Assembly: GCA_021325025.1 (NCBI GenBank)
Contig: JAJPHZ010000016.1
Coordinates: forward strand, 62,001-126,000
Direction of reading: 5' to 3'
DNA length: 64,000 bases
Source of the DNA: Pseudomonadota bacterium
Lineage (GTDB): Bacteria > Desulfobacterota > Binatia > Binatales > Binataceae
Position 1 is the stretch's first letter; each line of letters starts with the position of its first letter. The notes beneath the pieces were generated by a model. That model had not been told where the DNA came from. It worked only from the letters and a program-made list of their open reading frames with translations, and ran no database searches. Made by a program: the position numbers and the translations under genes. This document shows positions 16,777 to 25,040 of the stretch, in pieces.

Positions 16777-17946
16777 ATGATTTGTGCCTACCTCGACGCG
16801 TTTTCCGGGCTGAGCGGCGACATGCTGGTCGGCGCGCTGCTGGAGCTGGGAGTTGACTTCGGCGAATTCAAACGAGCAATGGCGGCGCTGGGGCTAAGCG
16901 GCTGCGAACTGCGATTGGGACGGCGCGAATTATCCGGAATTTCCGCTGCCAGATTCGAGGTTGAGGTTGCGCAGCCGCAGCCCGAGCGTCACCTGGGCGA
17001 CATCCGGGCCATCATCGAACGCAGCGGTCTGGCCGACGAGGTCAAGGCCCGGGCGCTCGCCATCTTCAGTGCGCTGGCCGAGGCCGAAGCGCGCGTCCAC
17101 AACTCCACGCCCGAGCAGGTGCATTTCCATGAAGTCGGCGCGGTCGATTCGATCGTCGATATCGTGGGTACAGCGTGGTGCCTTGCCGCACTGGGTATCG
17201 AGCAAATCCTGGTATCGCCGCTGCCGATGGGCAAAGGGTTTGTCCGCACCCGCCACGGCCTTATCCCGATTCCACCGCCGGCCACCGTCGAATTGCTCAA
17301 AGGCTTCGTGCTCAAGCTGGGCGACGGCGAGTCTGAGATGGTCACGCCCACCGGCGCGGCGGTGCTGAAGTCGTTGGCGGCGCCGGCGCCGATTCCGTTG
17401 GACTTTACGGTCCGGCGCATCGGCTACGGCGCAGGCACCAAGACGTTCACCGACCGGCCCAACGTGTTGCGCGTGCTGCTGGGAGAGCGCGCCGCAGCGC
17501 TGGGCACCGACGAGCTGCTGGAAATCCAGACCAACATCGACGACCTCAACCCGCAGATCTATGGCCATCTTTGCGAGCGGCTGCTCGCTGCCGGCGCCCG
17601 CGACGTCACCCTGACCCCGACCATCATGAAAAAGGGCCGGCCCGCGTTGACCGTCTCGGTACTGGCCGAGGCAGCGTTGCGCGAGGCGGTCGCGGCGGTA
17701 CTATTTGAAGAGACCACGACCATCGGCGTGCGCTTCCATCCGGTGGCGCGGCTTAAGCTTGAACGCGAGATCAGGAAAATCGCGACCCGCTGGGGAACGA
17801 TCCGGGTCAAAGTTGCGCGCGGCGCCGGCGCGACCACGGTCAGCCCGGAGTACGACGACTGCCGGCGTGCCGCACTGGAGCATCGCGTGGCGCTGCGCAT
17901 CGTGATGCAGGAGGCGGCGGCGGCGGCGCGCGCGCAGTTGGAATAA
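16777..17946 (+). CDS. larC: nickel pincer cofactor biosynthesis protein LarC
   Basis: LarC (389 aa) is the CTP-dependent nickel insertase that completes the nickel pincer nucleotide cofactor of lactate racemase (LarA) and related racemases and epimerases. Family hallmarks are the N-terminal AYLDAFSGLSGDMLVGALLE, HFHEVGAVDSIVDIVGTA, the PLPMGKGFVRTRHGLIPIPP segment, and TNIDDLNPQIYGH followed by TPTIMKKGRPA. In many bacteria it is one long protein; in lactobacilli it is split by a frameshift, which is not the case here. LarB, LarE and LarA are not in the window. It overlaps queE by one base, so the two are co-translated. Confidence 0.92.
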   Translation: MICAYLDAFSGLSGDMLVGALLELGVDFGEFKRAMAALGLSGCELRLGRRELSGISAARFEVEVAQPQPERHLGDIRAIIERSGLADEVKARALAIFSALAEAEARVHNSTPEQVHFHEVGAVDSIVDIVGTAWCLAALGIEQILVSPLPMGKGFVRTRHGLIPIPPPATVELLKGFVLKLGDGESEMVTPTGAAVLKSLAAPAPIPLDFTVRRIGYGAGTKTFTDRPNVLRVLLGERAAALGTDELLEIQTNIDDLNPQIYGHLCERLLAAGARDVTLTPTIMKKGRPALTVSVLAEAALREAVAAVLFEETTTIGVRFHPVARLKLEREIRKIATRWGTIRVKVARGAGATTVSPEYDDCRRAALEHRVALRIVMQEAAAAARAQLE

Positions 17947-18605
17947 TGGCCGAGCACGGCGGGCATCTCGTCGTCAACGAGATCTTTTACAGCGTGCAGG
18001 GCGAATCCACGCATGCCGGGCGCCCATGCGCGTTCGTGCGCCTGACCGCCTGCAACCTGCGATGCGTGTGGTGCGACACGCAGTACGCCTTTTACGAAGG
18101 CCGCCGGATGACGGTGGCCGAGGTCGTGGAGCAGGTCGAGGGCTATGGCTGTCCGCTGGTGGAAATCACCGGCGGCGAGCCGCTGCTGCAGCAGGGAGTG
18201 TACCCGCTGTGCCAGGCACTGCTGGAGGACGGCAAGCAAGTGATGGTCGAGACCTCGGGGGCGGCCGACGTCAGCCGGCTTGACCCGCGGGTGATCAAGG
18301 TCATGGATCTCAAATGTCCGGGCAGCGGCGAGGCCCATCGCAACCTGTGGCGCAACCTGCATTATCTGACCGCACACGACGAGGTGAAATTCGTAATCAG
18401 CGATCGCGCCGATTACGAATGGGCGCGCGCGGTGATTGCCCGCCACGGCCTGGCGGCGCGGGTCAACGCGGTGTTGCTGAGCCCAGCCTTCGGCCGCCTT
18501 GAGGCGGCCGCGCTGGCAAGCTGGATGCTTGAAGATCGATTGGCGGCGCGCCTTCAGCTTCAGCTCCACAAGTACATCTGGGCGCCTGACGCCCGCGGCG
18601 TATGA
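17946..18605 (+). CDS. queE: 7-carboxy-7-deazaguanine synthase QueE
   Basis: Radical SAM enzyme (219 aa) that contracts 6-carboxytetrahydropterin to 7-carboxy-7-deazaguanine in queuosine/preQ0 synthesis. It opens VNEIFYSVQGESTHAGRPCAFVRL; the cluster Cys residues are C36-x3-C40-x2-C43 in ACNLRCVWCDT, and the SAM-binding GGEP is in EITGGEPLL. The substrate-site stretch DLKCPGSGE is also typical. Its ATG overlaps the larC stop as TAATG. The other que genes are not in the window, so the linkage to larC looks like convenience and not a pathway. Confidence 0.94.
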   Translation: MAEHGGHLVVNEIFYSVQGESTHAGRPCAFVRLTACNLRCVWCDTQYAFYEGRRMTVAEVVEQVEGYGCPLVEITGGEPLLQQGVYPLCQALLEDGKQVMVETSGAADVSRLDPRVIKVMDLKCPGSGEAHRNLWRNLHYLTAHDEVKFVISDRADYEWARAVIARHGLAARVNAVLLSPAFGRLEAAALASWMLEDRLAARLQLQLHKYIWAPDARGV

Positions 18606-18735
18606 GGGCGCGGTCCGCGGGCGGCTACCGGTAGGCATTCTTTCCCATCGCGCTAAGACATCTTTTCTTAACAACTAGGCGTTGCGCTTATACCCCAGCG
18701 CGCTTTGATGATCTAAATGCACAACGGTTCTCGGG

Positions 18736-18761
18736 TTGTGCGCAACTTCAGCTGCGCACAA
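18736..18761 (+). promoter_or_regulatory. leader hairpin upstream of the histidine kinase gene
   Basis: A perfect 9-bp inverted repeat, TTGTGCGCA-(8 nt)-TGCGCACAA, ends four bases before the GGGGGA ribosome site of the kinase gene. Read as DNA it could be an operator; read as RNA it is a stem next to the Shine-Dalgarno sequence. Its position supports the downstream GTG as the true start, because a start further upstream would translate the repeat. Confidence 0.45.
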
Positions 18762-18776
18762 AAAGGGGGAGAATCA

Positions 18777-19700
18777 GTGCAGCCGTTCAGAGGCAGCGCG
18801 GCATCGGTGCCGCCGCGCGAGAAGCTTGTTGCCGGTGCGAACGCCGGGCGCTTCAGGATCATCTCCAATCTGTCCCACGAGTTACGCAGTCCGCTGCATG
18901 TCATCAACGGCTACCTCGACATCCTGGCCGAAGACTGGGCCGCCCACGTGGGTGGCGAGCCCGAGCGCATCGTGGAGCGCTTGCGCCTGTCCACGGCCGA
19001 ACTGAAACAAACTGTAGAAAACCTGCTGGAGTATGCCGCCGCGATGACCGCCACACAGGGCGCGGTGCGCGAGACGGTCGAGGTCGCCGACCTGATCGCG
19101 GAGGTGGCCCAGACCTTCGCGCCGGCGGCCCGGCGCAAGAACATTTCGCTGGTGTGGCAGGTCGAAGCGGAGTTAAAGCTTGTCCACTCCGACCGCCGCC
19201 GTTTACTATCGATCCTGAGCAACCTGGTGTCCAACGCGATCAAGTTTACCGACCACGGCGCAGTTACGGTGCGGCTGCGCCGCATCGGGACCAGGCCTCC
19301 TTATGAGGTCGAGCTTGAAGTGACGGACACTGGAATTGGGATGGAGGCGGGGCGGCTGGAAGAGGCCTTTATGCCGTTTGTACAGCTCTCCAGTTCCAAC
19401 ACCCGTGCGCATGGTGGTCTGGGCCTGGGGCTGGCGCTGGTCAGGCGCAATGCCATCTCGCTTGGGGCGCGCCTGGCAGTGAAATCGAAACCCTCCGCCG
19501 GCAGCAGTTTTACACTAAGGTTTCCACAGACCCCGCACGAGCCGGCCGCCGGCCACGCGGGGGAGGGTGGATATGCCACAAGCGCGACGGTTGGGAATCG
19601 CCTCCAAAGAAGCAGGCACAGGCCCCATCGGCGCGGCGCAGCGGCCGGCCAGGGAGAACGTCACCGCACGCGCCGCCGGGCGATTACCGTGTACGCCTGA
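18777..19700 (+). CDS. soluble sensor histidine kinase (HisKA + HATPase)
   Basis: About 307 aa with no membrane segment and no recognised sensor domain. A HisKA dimerisation domain holds the phospho-His in NLSHELRSPLHVINGYLDIL. The HATPase domain has the N-box LVSNAIKFTDHG, the G1 box DTGIGME and the G2 box GLGLGLALV. The start is a GTG with GGGGGA seven bases upstream. No response regulator gene is adjacent, so it is an orphan. After the ATPase domain's FTLRFPQ the last 60 or so residues are Arg/His-rich and low in structure, and that DNA also encodes the start of a small Cys-rich protein in another frame; the true kinase may be effectively shorter. Confidence 0.88.
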   Translation: MQPFRGSAASVPPREKLVAGANAGRFRIISNLSHELRSPLHVINGYLDILAEDWAAHVGGEPERIVERLRLSTAELKQTVENLLEYAAAMTATQGAVRETVEVADLIAEVAQTFAPAARRKNISLVWQVEAELKLVHSDRRRLLSILSNLVSNAIKFTDHGAVTVRLRRIGTRPPYEVELEVTDTGIGMEAGRLEEAFMPFVQLSSSNTRAHGGLGLGLALVRRNAISLGARLAVKSKPSAGSSFTLRFPQTPHEPAAGHAGEGGYATSATVGNRLQRSRHRPHRRGAAAGQGERHRTRRRAITVYA

Positions 19701-19869
19701 TTCTTCGCTGCCGATACCGCCCAGCCCGGTTGAGGCTACCTACCTGGGACCTCCGCGCTGCGACTGGTGTGGCAGGCCGATCGCCGGATGGCGCCTGTTG
19801 GTGCGCTTGATACAGCCGCTTTTGTGCTCAGGCACATGCCTGCGGCAATGGTTGGAACGCGACCTCTGA
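19573..19869 (+). CDS. small putative zinc-ribbon protein overlapping the kinase 3' end
   Basis: A 98-codon frame starting at an ATG with GGGGAGG six bases before it, a better ribosome site than many genes nearby. The first half is low-complexity. The C-terminal 45 residues are ordered and contain CDWCGRPI and CSGTCLRQW, two Cys pairs that could bind zinc. It overlaps the kinase gene by 128 bp in a different frame. I do not recognise a family; the Cys pattern and ribosome site make it more likely real than not. Confidence 0.45.
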   Translation: MPQARRLGIASKEAGTGPIGAAQRPARENVTARAAGRLPCTPDSSLPIPPSPVEATYLGPPRCDWCGRPIAGWRLLVRLIQPLLCSGTCLRQWLERDL

Positions 19870-19885
19870 AAACGCGCCGGACGCG

Positions 19886-20986
19886 TCAGGCGGAGGCGGC
19901 CGGCTGTTCGCCGGCGCGCTTTTTGAAATATGGGATTACGTACTTGCCGAAATTCCTGATGCTCTCCATGGCCTGCTCATGGCGAATCCGGCCGGCCTGA
20001 AACAGGCACATGATCTGATCGACGCCCAGTTCCTCCCAACGCTTGATGATGCGGATGCAGTGCTCGGGGTCGCCCACGCACACCACGCCGTCGTCGCACA
20101 GCTTGTCCATCGCGTCGGCCGTGATCTCGGCCTCGGTCAGCGTCTCGCGTCCGAACCATCCCTTCCATCCGCTTTCCGATTTGGTCCACTGCGCGTAAAT
20201 CTGGCGCGACCCTTCGGCGTAGGCCGCGGCCGAGAAGGACCCGACGCGGCGTGCCTCGGCGTTGTCCTCCAGGCAGACGGCGGTGGTAAACGCCGCCACC
20301 TGGTTGTTGATGCTGGCGCCCACCGGCTCGGCGTTGCGGATCGCTTCGCGATAGGCGACCACCGCCTTTTCGGACTGGCCGGGCGCGGTCAGCGAGAAGG
20401 ACAGGACGCCCAGACCCATGCGGCCCGCCATTTCGAAGGTCGGCGGCGTGGTGGCCGCCACCCACATTGGCGGATGCGGCTGCTGGACGGGCTTGGGGAT
20501 GACGTTGCGCGGAGGGATTTTGAAATACTTGCCGCTCCACTCGAAGCGGTCATTCATCCACATTTTGGGGATGATGCGGACGGCTTCCTCCCACATCGGA
20601 CGCGAGTCGGCCGGGTCGATCATGAAGCCGCCCAGTTCCGCCTCGGTCACGCCGCGGGCGGTGCCGAACTCCAGGCGCCCGTCGCTGAGGATGTCGAGCA
20701 CGGCGGCGCGCTCGGCCACGCGCACCGGATGATTCATGGTCAACAGCACGGCGCCGTGGCCGAGCCGGATTTTAGTGGTGTTTTGCGCCACCGCGGTCAG
20801 GAACAGTTCGGGGGCTGCGGAGTAGGAAAACTTCTCCAGGAAGTGATGCTCGGTTTCCCAGACGTACTCAAAGCCCATCTGCTCGGCGAATTTGATCTGT
20901 TCCAGCGCCTCCTTGTAGGAGCGAATCACCGCCGCGTTGTCGTGGGGTTTGAGCGCAATCAGTTCGTAGAAGATGCCGAATTTCAT
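19886..20986 (-). CDS. LLM class flavin-dependent oxidoreductase
   Basis: Luciferase-like monooxygenase fold, 366 aa, using reduced FMN or F420 to oxidise an organic substrate. It starts MKFGIFYELIALKPHD at an ATG with GAGGG six bases upstream. Family landmarks are FAEQMGFEYVWETEHHF, the RLGHGAVLLTMNHPVRVAERAAVLDILSDGR run in pieces, and GTARGVTEAELGG. The C-terminal DDGVVCVGDPEHCIRIIKRWEELGVDQIMC is the standard barrel closing segment. F420 versus FMN use cannot be told. It converges on the upstream kinase region and stands alone; related enzymes in soil bacteria act on terpenes, sulfonates or alkanes. Confidence 0.92.
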   Translation of the reverse strand: MKFGIFYELIALKPHDNAAVIRSYKEALEQIKFAEQMGFEYVWETEHHFLEKFSYSAAPELFLTAVAQNTTKIRLGHGAVLLTMNHPVRVAERAAVLDILSDGRLEFGTARGVTEAELGGFMIDPADSRPMWEEAVRIIPKMWMNDRFEWSGKYFKIPPRNVIPKPVQQPHPPMWVAATTPPTFEMAGRMGLGVLSFSLTAPGQSEKAVVAYREAIRNAEPVGASINNQVAAFTTAVCLEDNAEARRVGSFSAAAYAEGSRQIYAQWTKSESGWKGWFGRETLTEAEITADAMDKLCDDGVVCVGDPEHCIRIIKRWEELGVDQIMCLFQAGRIRHEQAMESIRNFGKYVIPYFKKRAGEQPAASA

Positions 20987-21203
20987 GGTGGCCCTCGCTG
21001 TGTGTGTGGCGGCGCCGTTACGCCTGCATACCTTGCCTTTCGATATATCCGGTAACGCGCCGCAATAATAGCGACGGCCCAACCGTACTATCTATAGCTC
21101 GTGCGGTACGCCGCGCGAGATACTGGCCCGCCGGCGCGGTGACTCGTAAAATCCTGATCAGCGCCTTCTGCCATGGCGGTCAGGCTTGGAGCGCAGCAAC
21201 CTT

Positions 21204-21908
21204 ATGAACAGCTTTGCGTTTCGATCCTTGTACGCGATTGTGGTTTTGCTGCTGACGCTGACGCCGGCCGCGGCGCCCGCCGCCGGACAGAAGCCGGCGC
21301 AAACCTATTTTCTGGTTGCGCAACCCGATTTGCCCGACCCGATGTTTCGCAATTCGGTGGTGCTGATGCTGCCGCCCACCGGCACCGAACTGGTCGTCGG
21401 TCTGATCGTCAACAAGCCCACCAAACTGAAGCTCGGCGAGCTGTTCCCCGACAATCGCGCGCTCAAGCAGCGTTCCGACCTTGCTTACTTCGGCGGCCCG
21501 GTGGATATAACCACGCCTCTGGCGCTGGTCCACACTTCTCGTGCGCCCGACGGCGCTGTGCCTCTGTTCAAGGACGTTTACCTCAGCATGCGCCCGCGCA
21601 AAATCGCGAGCCTGCTCAAGGACTTTCCCTCGGGCCAGGGCGTGCGGCTTTACCTCGGCCGTGCGCAATGGACTGACGATCAGCTTCATAACGAGATGCT
21701 GGAGAACTCCTGGTATAACGTCCCCTCCGACCCGCAATACGTCTTCAGCGCCGACCCGGCAACAGTGTGGAGTATCCTGGTGGCGCGCGCCCAGGCGATC
21801 GAGACTTCCGTCCCCCGCCTGCGCAATATCAGATCGCCCATGCTCCTGCAGGTGACGTGGCCTTGGCCCGATATGCCGGGACTTGACGTGCTGCCGCCGG
21901 ATCGTTGA
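21204..21908 (+). CDS. YqgE/AlgH family protein with signal peptide
   Basis: DUF179 (YqgE/AlgH) protein of about 234 aa. The core reads YFLVAQPDLPDPMFRNSVVLML, GLIVNKPTKLKLGELF, DLAYFGGPVD and VRLYLGRAQW, all family landmarks. Known YqgE proteins are cytoplasmic and of unproven function. This one starts with MNSFAFRSLYAIVVLLLTLTPAAAPAAG, a clear signal peptide ending in an Ala-rich cleavage site, so it is probably exported. A TTG six codons upstream is also in frame, but the ATG gives the clean signal. Single gene; its promoter side faces the divergent luciferase-like gene. Confidence 0.82.
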   Translation: MNSFAFRSLYAIVVLLLTLTPAAAPAAGQKPAQTYFLVAQPDLPDPMFRNSVVLMLPPTGTELVVGLIVNKPTKLKLGELFPDNRALKQRSDLAYFGGPVDITTPLALVHTSRAPDGAVPLFKDVYLSMRPRKIASLLKDFPSGQGVRLYLGRAQWTDDQLHNEMLENSWYNVPSDPQYVFSADPATVWSILVARAQAIETSVPRLRNIRSPMLLQVTWPWPDMPGLDVLPPDR

Positions 21909-22060
21909 TCGTCTCATCCGGGGATGCCGCCGTGGGGGCGGGCCCGATGCTGTACCGGGGCGCGGTGCGTCTTACGGCGTCGTTGTATCTTTCGCCTGGC
22001 AGTTTGGCTATGCCCTGACAAAGGGACCACATCACCAAATGAGAGTCCGCGGAGGGTCTT

Positions 22061-23788
22061 ATGGCTGAGTTCGACAAGGTCATCAAAGGCGGCACGATTG
22101 TTGATGGAACCCTGACCCCGCCCTTCAAGGCGGACCTCGGCATCAAGGGCGGCAAAATCGCGAAGATCGGCTACCTCAAGAGCAGCGACGCCGCCCAGAC
22201 CCTTGACGCCGGCGGGCTGATTGTCGCGCCCGGTGCGATCGACCTGCATTGCCATTACGACGCCCCGGTGTTCTGGGATCCGGCCTGCTCGATCGGAAGC
22301 TGGCACGGCGTCACTTCGGTTACCAACGGCAACTGCGGCTTCGGCTTCGCTCCGGTTCATAGTCGGGACGCCGAGCGCTCGATGCTGTCGATGGAACGCA
22401 ACGAGGCAATTCCGTTCGAGGCGATGAAGGCGAGCATGCCGTTTAGCTGGGAGACGGTGGCCGAATTCATGGACCACATCGAGCGGCTGCCCAAGGCGGT
22501 TAACATGATGCAACTGGTACCGGTCACGCCGCTGGTCAGCTACGTGATGGGCGGTTGGGAACAGGCCAAGAGCCGTCAGCCGAACCGGGATGAAGTGGCG
22601 CGTATGATCGGGATCGTGGACGAGGCGATGGCGGCGGGGGCCAACGGATGGGCCGCCCAGCGGCTGCTGGGCAACGCGTCGGTGCAGCGCGACTATGACG
22701 GGACCCTGATGGTGTCGGACCTGATGTCGGACGAATTCTACCTGGAGCTGGCCAAAGGGCTGCGCAAGCATGATCGCGGCCATATCCAGTTTGCGCAGTC
22801 GGCCGCCAATGAAGGCGAAGATCCGGCCGATGCCGCGCGCCGCTCGATGGAGTTCGCCGGGCGGCTGGCGGAGATTGCCAATCGGCCGTTGGTCTTCAAC
22901 GCCATCGCCGCCATCGAGCGGCGGCCCGACATCTTCCGCGGCCAACTCAGCGTGGTCGACGAGTACAACCGCAGGGGCGTGCCGCTGATCGGAATCGCGA
23001 TGACGGTGCGGCTCAACCTGCGCTGCTGCTTTTTGGAGAAGTGGACCTTCTTCGACGACGTCGAGGTTTGGCGCGACGCCACCATGGGCACGCTGGAGGA
23101 ACGCAAGGCCAAGCTGACCGATCCGGTCCGCCGCCAGGCGATGAAGGAGATCTACGATCACACGCGGCGGCCCAACGCGGCGGGCAAAATTACCGACTTC
23201 GTCTGCCGCAAGATCTATCGTGACGACCTGCGCGCCAGGTACCGCGACCGCACCGTGCGCGATATCGCGCGGGCCGAGAACCGCCATCCGATCGACGTGC
23301 TGCTGGACATCTCGGCGGCCGACGATTTCAGGACCGAATGGCTGACGCCGGTGACCAACTCCAAGCCCGAATACTGCAAAGAGCTGCTTGAGCATCGCAC
23401 CGTAGCGGGCTTTTCCGACGGCGGCGCGCACGCCAAGTTCCAGACCCTGGGCATCTATCCCACCGAACTTCTGACTTGGCTGGTGCGCGACACCGGCACG
23501 GTGCGGCTGGAGGAAGCCCATTATCATCTAAGCTACATGCCGGCGTGGGCGGCAGGATTCCGCGACCGGGGTTGCATCCGCGAAGGCCTGGCCGCCGACC
23601 TGATAATTTACGACTTCGACAAACTCGGCATCGAGGAGCCCGAAATCCTGCACGACCTGCCGCCCGACAACGATACGCGCCTGGTGCAGCGCGCCCGCGG
23701 CTACCGCTGGATCATGGTCAACGGCGAAGTCACCTTCGAAGACGGCAAGGACACCAAAGCCTATTCCGGCAAGCTGATACGCTGCTAG
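22061..23788 (+). CDS. N-acyl-D-amino-acid deacylase-like amidohydrolase
   Basis: Metal-dependent amidohydrolase of 575 aa, of the D-aminoacylase/dihydroorotase-like group that hydrolyses amide bonds. The N-terminal beta-barrel part reads KGGTIVDGTLTPPFKADLGI. The HxH metal motif is in DLHCHYDAPVFWDP, and the metal-bridging Cys is in NGNCGFGF. GFSDGGAH near the C-terminus supplies the catalytic Asp. It begins after a clear GGAGGG ribosome site. A paralogue with the same motifs occurs about 4 kb downstream. The natural substrate is unknown: family members include hydantoinase-like and aryl-amide enzymes. Confidence 0.88.
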   Translation: MAEFDKVIKGGTIVDGTLTPPFKADLGIKGGKIAKIGYLKSSDAAQTLDAGGLIVAPGAIDLHCHYDAPVFWDPACSIGSWHGVTSVTNGNCGFGFAPVHSRDAERSMLSMERNEAIPFEAMKASMPFSWETVAEFMDHIERLPKAVNMMQLVPVTPLVSYVMGGWEQAKSRQPNRDEVARMIGIVDEAMAAGANGWAAQRLLGNASVQRDYDGTLMVSDLMSDEFYLELAKGLRKHDRGHIQFAQSAANEGEDPADAARRSMEFAGRLAEIANRPLVFNAIAAIERRPDIFRGQLSVVDEYNRRGVPLIGIAMTVRLNLRCCFLEKWTFFDDVEVWRDATMGTLEERKAKLTDPVRRQAMKEIYDHTRRPNAAGKITDFVCRKIYRDDLRARYRDRTVRDIARAENRHPIDVLLDISAADDFRTEWLTPVTNSKPEYCKELLEHRTVAGFSDGGAHAKFQTLGIYPTELLTWLVRDTGTVRLEEAHYHLSYMPAWAAGFRDRGCIREGLAADLIIYDFDKLGIEEPEILHDLPPDNDTRLVQRARGYRWIMVNGEVTFEDGKDTKAYSGKLIRC

Positions 23789-23795
23789 CCAGGTT

Positions 23796-23860
23796 CACTC
23801 GCCGGGTGAAGGGGCGAGTGGAATCGGGGACGGGCGCAGCCGGCCGGGCTGTCCGTCCCC
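23796..23860 (+). terminator. two tandem hairpins after the amidohydrolase gene
   Basis: CACTCGCC pairs with GGCGAGTG across a 9-nt loop, and shortly after it GGGGACGG pairs with CCGTCCCC across a longer GC-rich loop (23826-23833 with 23853-23860). Both lie within about 75 bp of the stop codon. There is no T-run, so this is a terminator or mRNA 3' end guard of uncertain type. Confidence 0.4.
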
Positions 23861-24070
23861 TGCTTAAATGTCCACCGTTCCCGTTCCACGGTGCGAGTGT
23901 GCCATCCCCCGCCTGTTTAGCCTCGGCCCACCGGGCTGCTACAGTTGTTTGGTGGCCGTTGCGCCGATTTCACGATGCGGTAACCGAAAGGGCTTCCCCA
24001 ACTTCTAAACTTGGGGTGTTCGCTGCCGCTTTATGCGAATCGAAACTGAACATTGGAGGTGGGTCGAACT

Positions 24071-24997
24071 ATGACTCCGCGGGTGCGCGAGATCCTTGGC
24101 TGGTATCAAGGGGAAAATCCCGGCGTGTTGACCAATCTGGCGCGGATGCTCAATCACGGGCGGCTGGGCGGCACGGGCCGGATGGTGATCCTGCCGGTCG
24201 ATCAGGGCTTCGAACATGGGCCGGGCCGCAGCTTCGCGATGAATCCGCCCGCCTACAGCCCGCTCTATCACTATCAGCTTGCGATCGAAGCCGGACTCAA
24301 CGCCTACGCCGCTCCGTTGGGCTTCCTGGAGGCGGGCGCGGCGGAGTTCGCCGGCGAAGTTCCGCTGATCCTCAAGTGCAACAATCACGATCAGCTCCAC
24401 AGCGAGGCCGATCCGATCCCGGCGCTGACCGCCGGCGTCGATGACGCGCTGCGGCTGGGCTGCGTTGCGGTCGGTTTCACCATCTACCCCGGCTCCCAGC
24501 ATCGCACCGAGATGTACCAGCAATTGCGCGAACTGGCCGCCGACGCCAAAGCCGCCGGGCTGGCGGTCGTGGTCTGGTCGTATCCGCGCGGCTCCGATCT
24601 GAGCAAGGCGGGCGAGACCGCGATCGACGTCTGCGCGTATGCGGCACAAATCGCGGCGCAGTTGGGCGCGCACATCATCAAGGTCAAGCTGCCCAGCGCA
24701 CACCTGGAGCAGGCCGAGGCCAAAGCGGTTTACGAGCAGAACAAGGTACCGATCGCGACGCAGGCCGAACGCGTGCGCCACGTGGTGCAGAGCGCGTTCG
24801 ACGGCCGGCGCATCGTGATCTTCTCCGGCGGCGAGGCCAAGGCCGACGAAGCGGCGCTGCTCGAGGAGATCCGCGCCATTCGCGACGGCGGCGGTTTCGG
24901 CTCGATCATCGGACGCAACACCTTCCAGCGCAAAAAGGCCGACGCGCTCAAGATGCTCGACGACATCATCAAAATTTACGCCGGCCAGATGCGGTAA
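24071..24997 (+). CDS. class I fructose-bisphosphate aldolase
   Basis: DhnA/FbaB-type class I aldolase of 308 aa, cleaving fructose-1,6-bisphosphate through a Schiff-base Lys and independent of metal. Landmarks are RMVILPVDQGFEHGPG at the barrel opening, ILKCNNHDQL, DDALRLGCVAVGFTIYPGS, and HIIKVKLPS carrying the likely catalytic Lys. The ATG has GGAGGT ten bases upstream. It lies 43 bp before glucokinase on the same strand, so the pair forms a small sugar-phosphate operon. Class I enzymes of this type are common in archaea and in several anaerobic or soil bacterial lineages. Confidence 0.93.
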   Translation: MTPRVREILGWYQGENPGVLTNLARMLNHGRLGGTGRMVILPVDQGFEHGPGRSFAMNPPAYSPLYHYQLAIEAGLNAYAAPLGFLEAGAAEFAGEVPLILKCNNHDQLHSEADPIPALTAGVDDALRLGCVAVGFTIYPGSQHRTEMYQQLRELAADAKAAGLAVVVWSYPRGSDLSKAGETAIDVCAYAAQIAAQLGAHIIKVKLPSAHLEQAEAKAVYEQNKVPIATQAERVRHVVQSAFDGRRIVIFSGGEAKADEAALLEEIRAIRDGGGFGSIIGRNTFQRKKADALKMLDDIIKIYAGQMR

Positions 24998-25040
24998 GGG
25001 CCCGAACCTGCGCGCCACCCGGACAAAGAGCGGATGATCT

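Noticed and set aside
21914..23527. 537-codon minus-strand frame under the amidohydrolase gene
   Set aside because: It is antisense to a gene with clear catalytic motifs and is His/Arg-rich without any domain.
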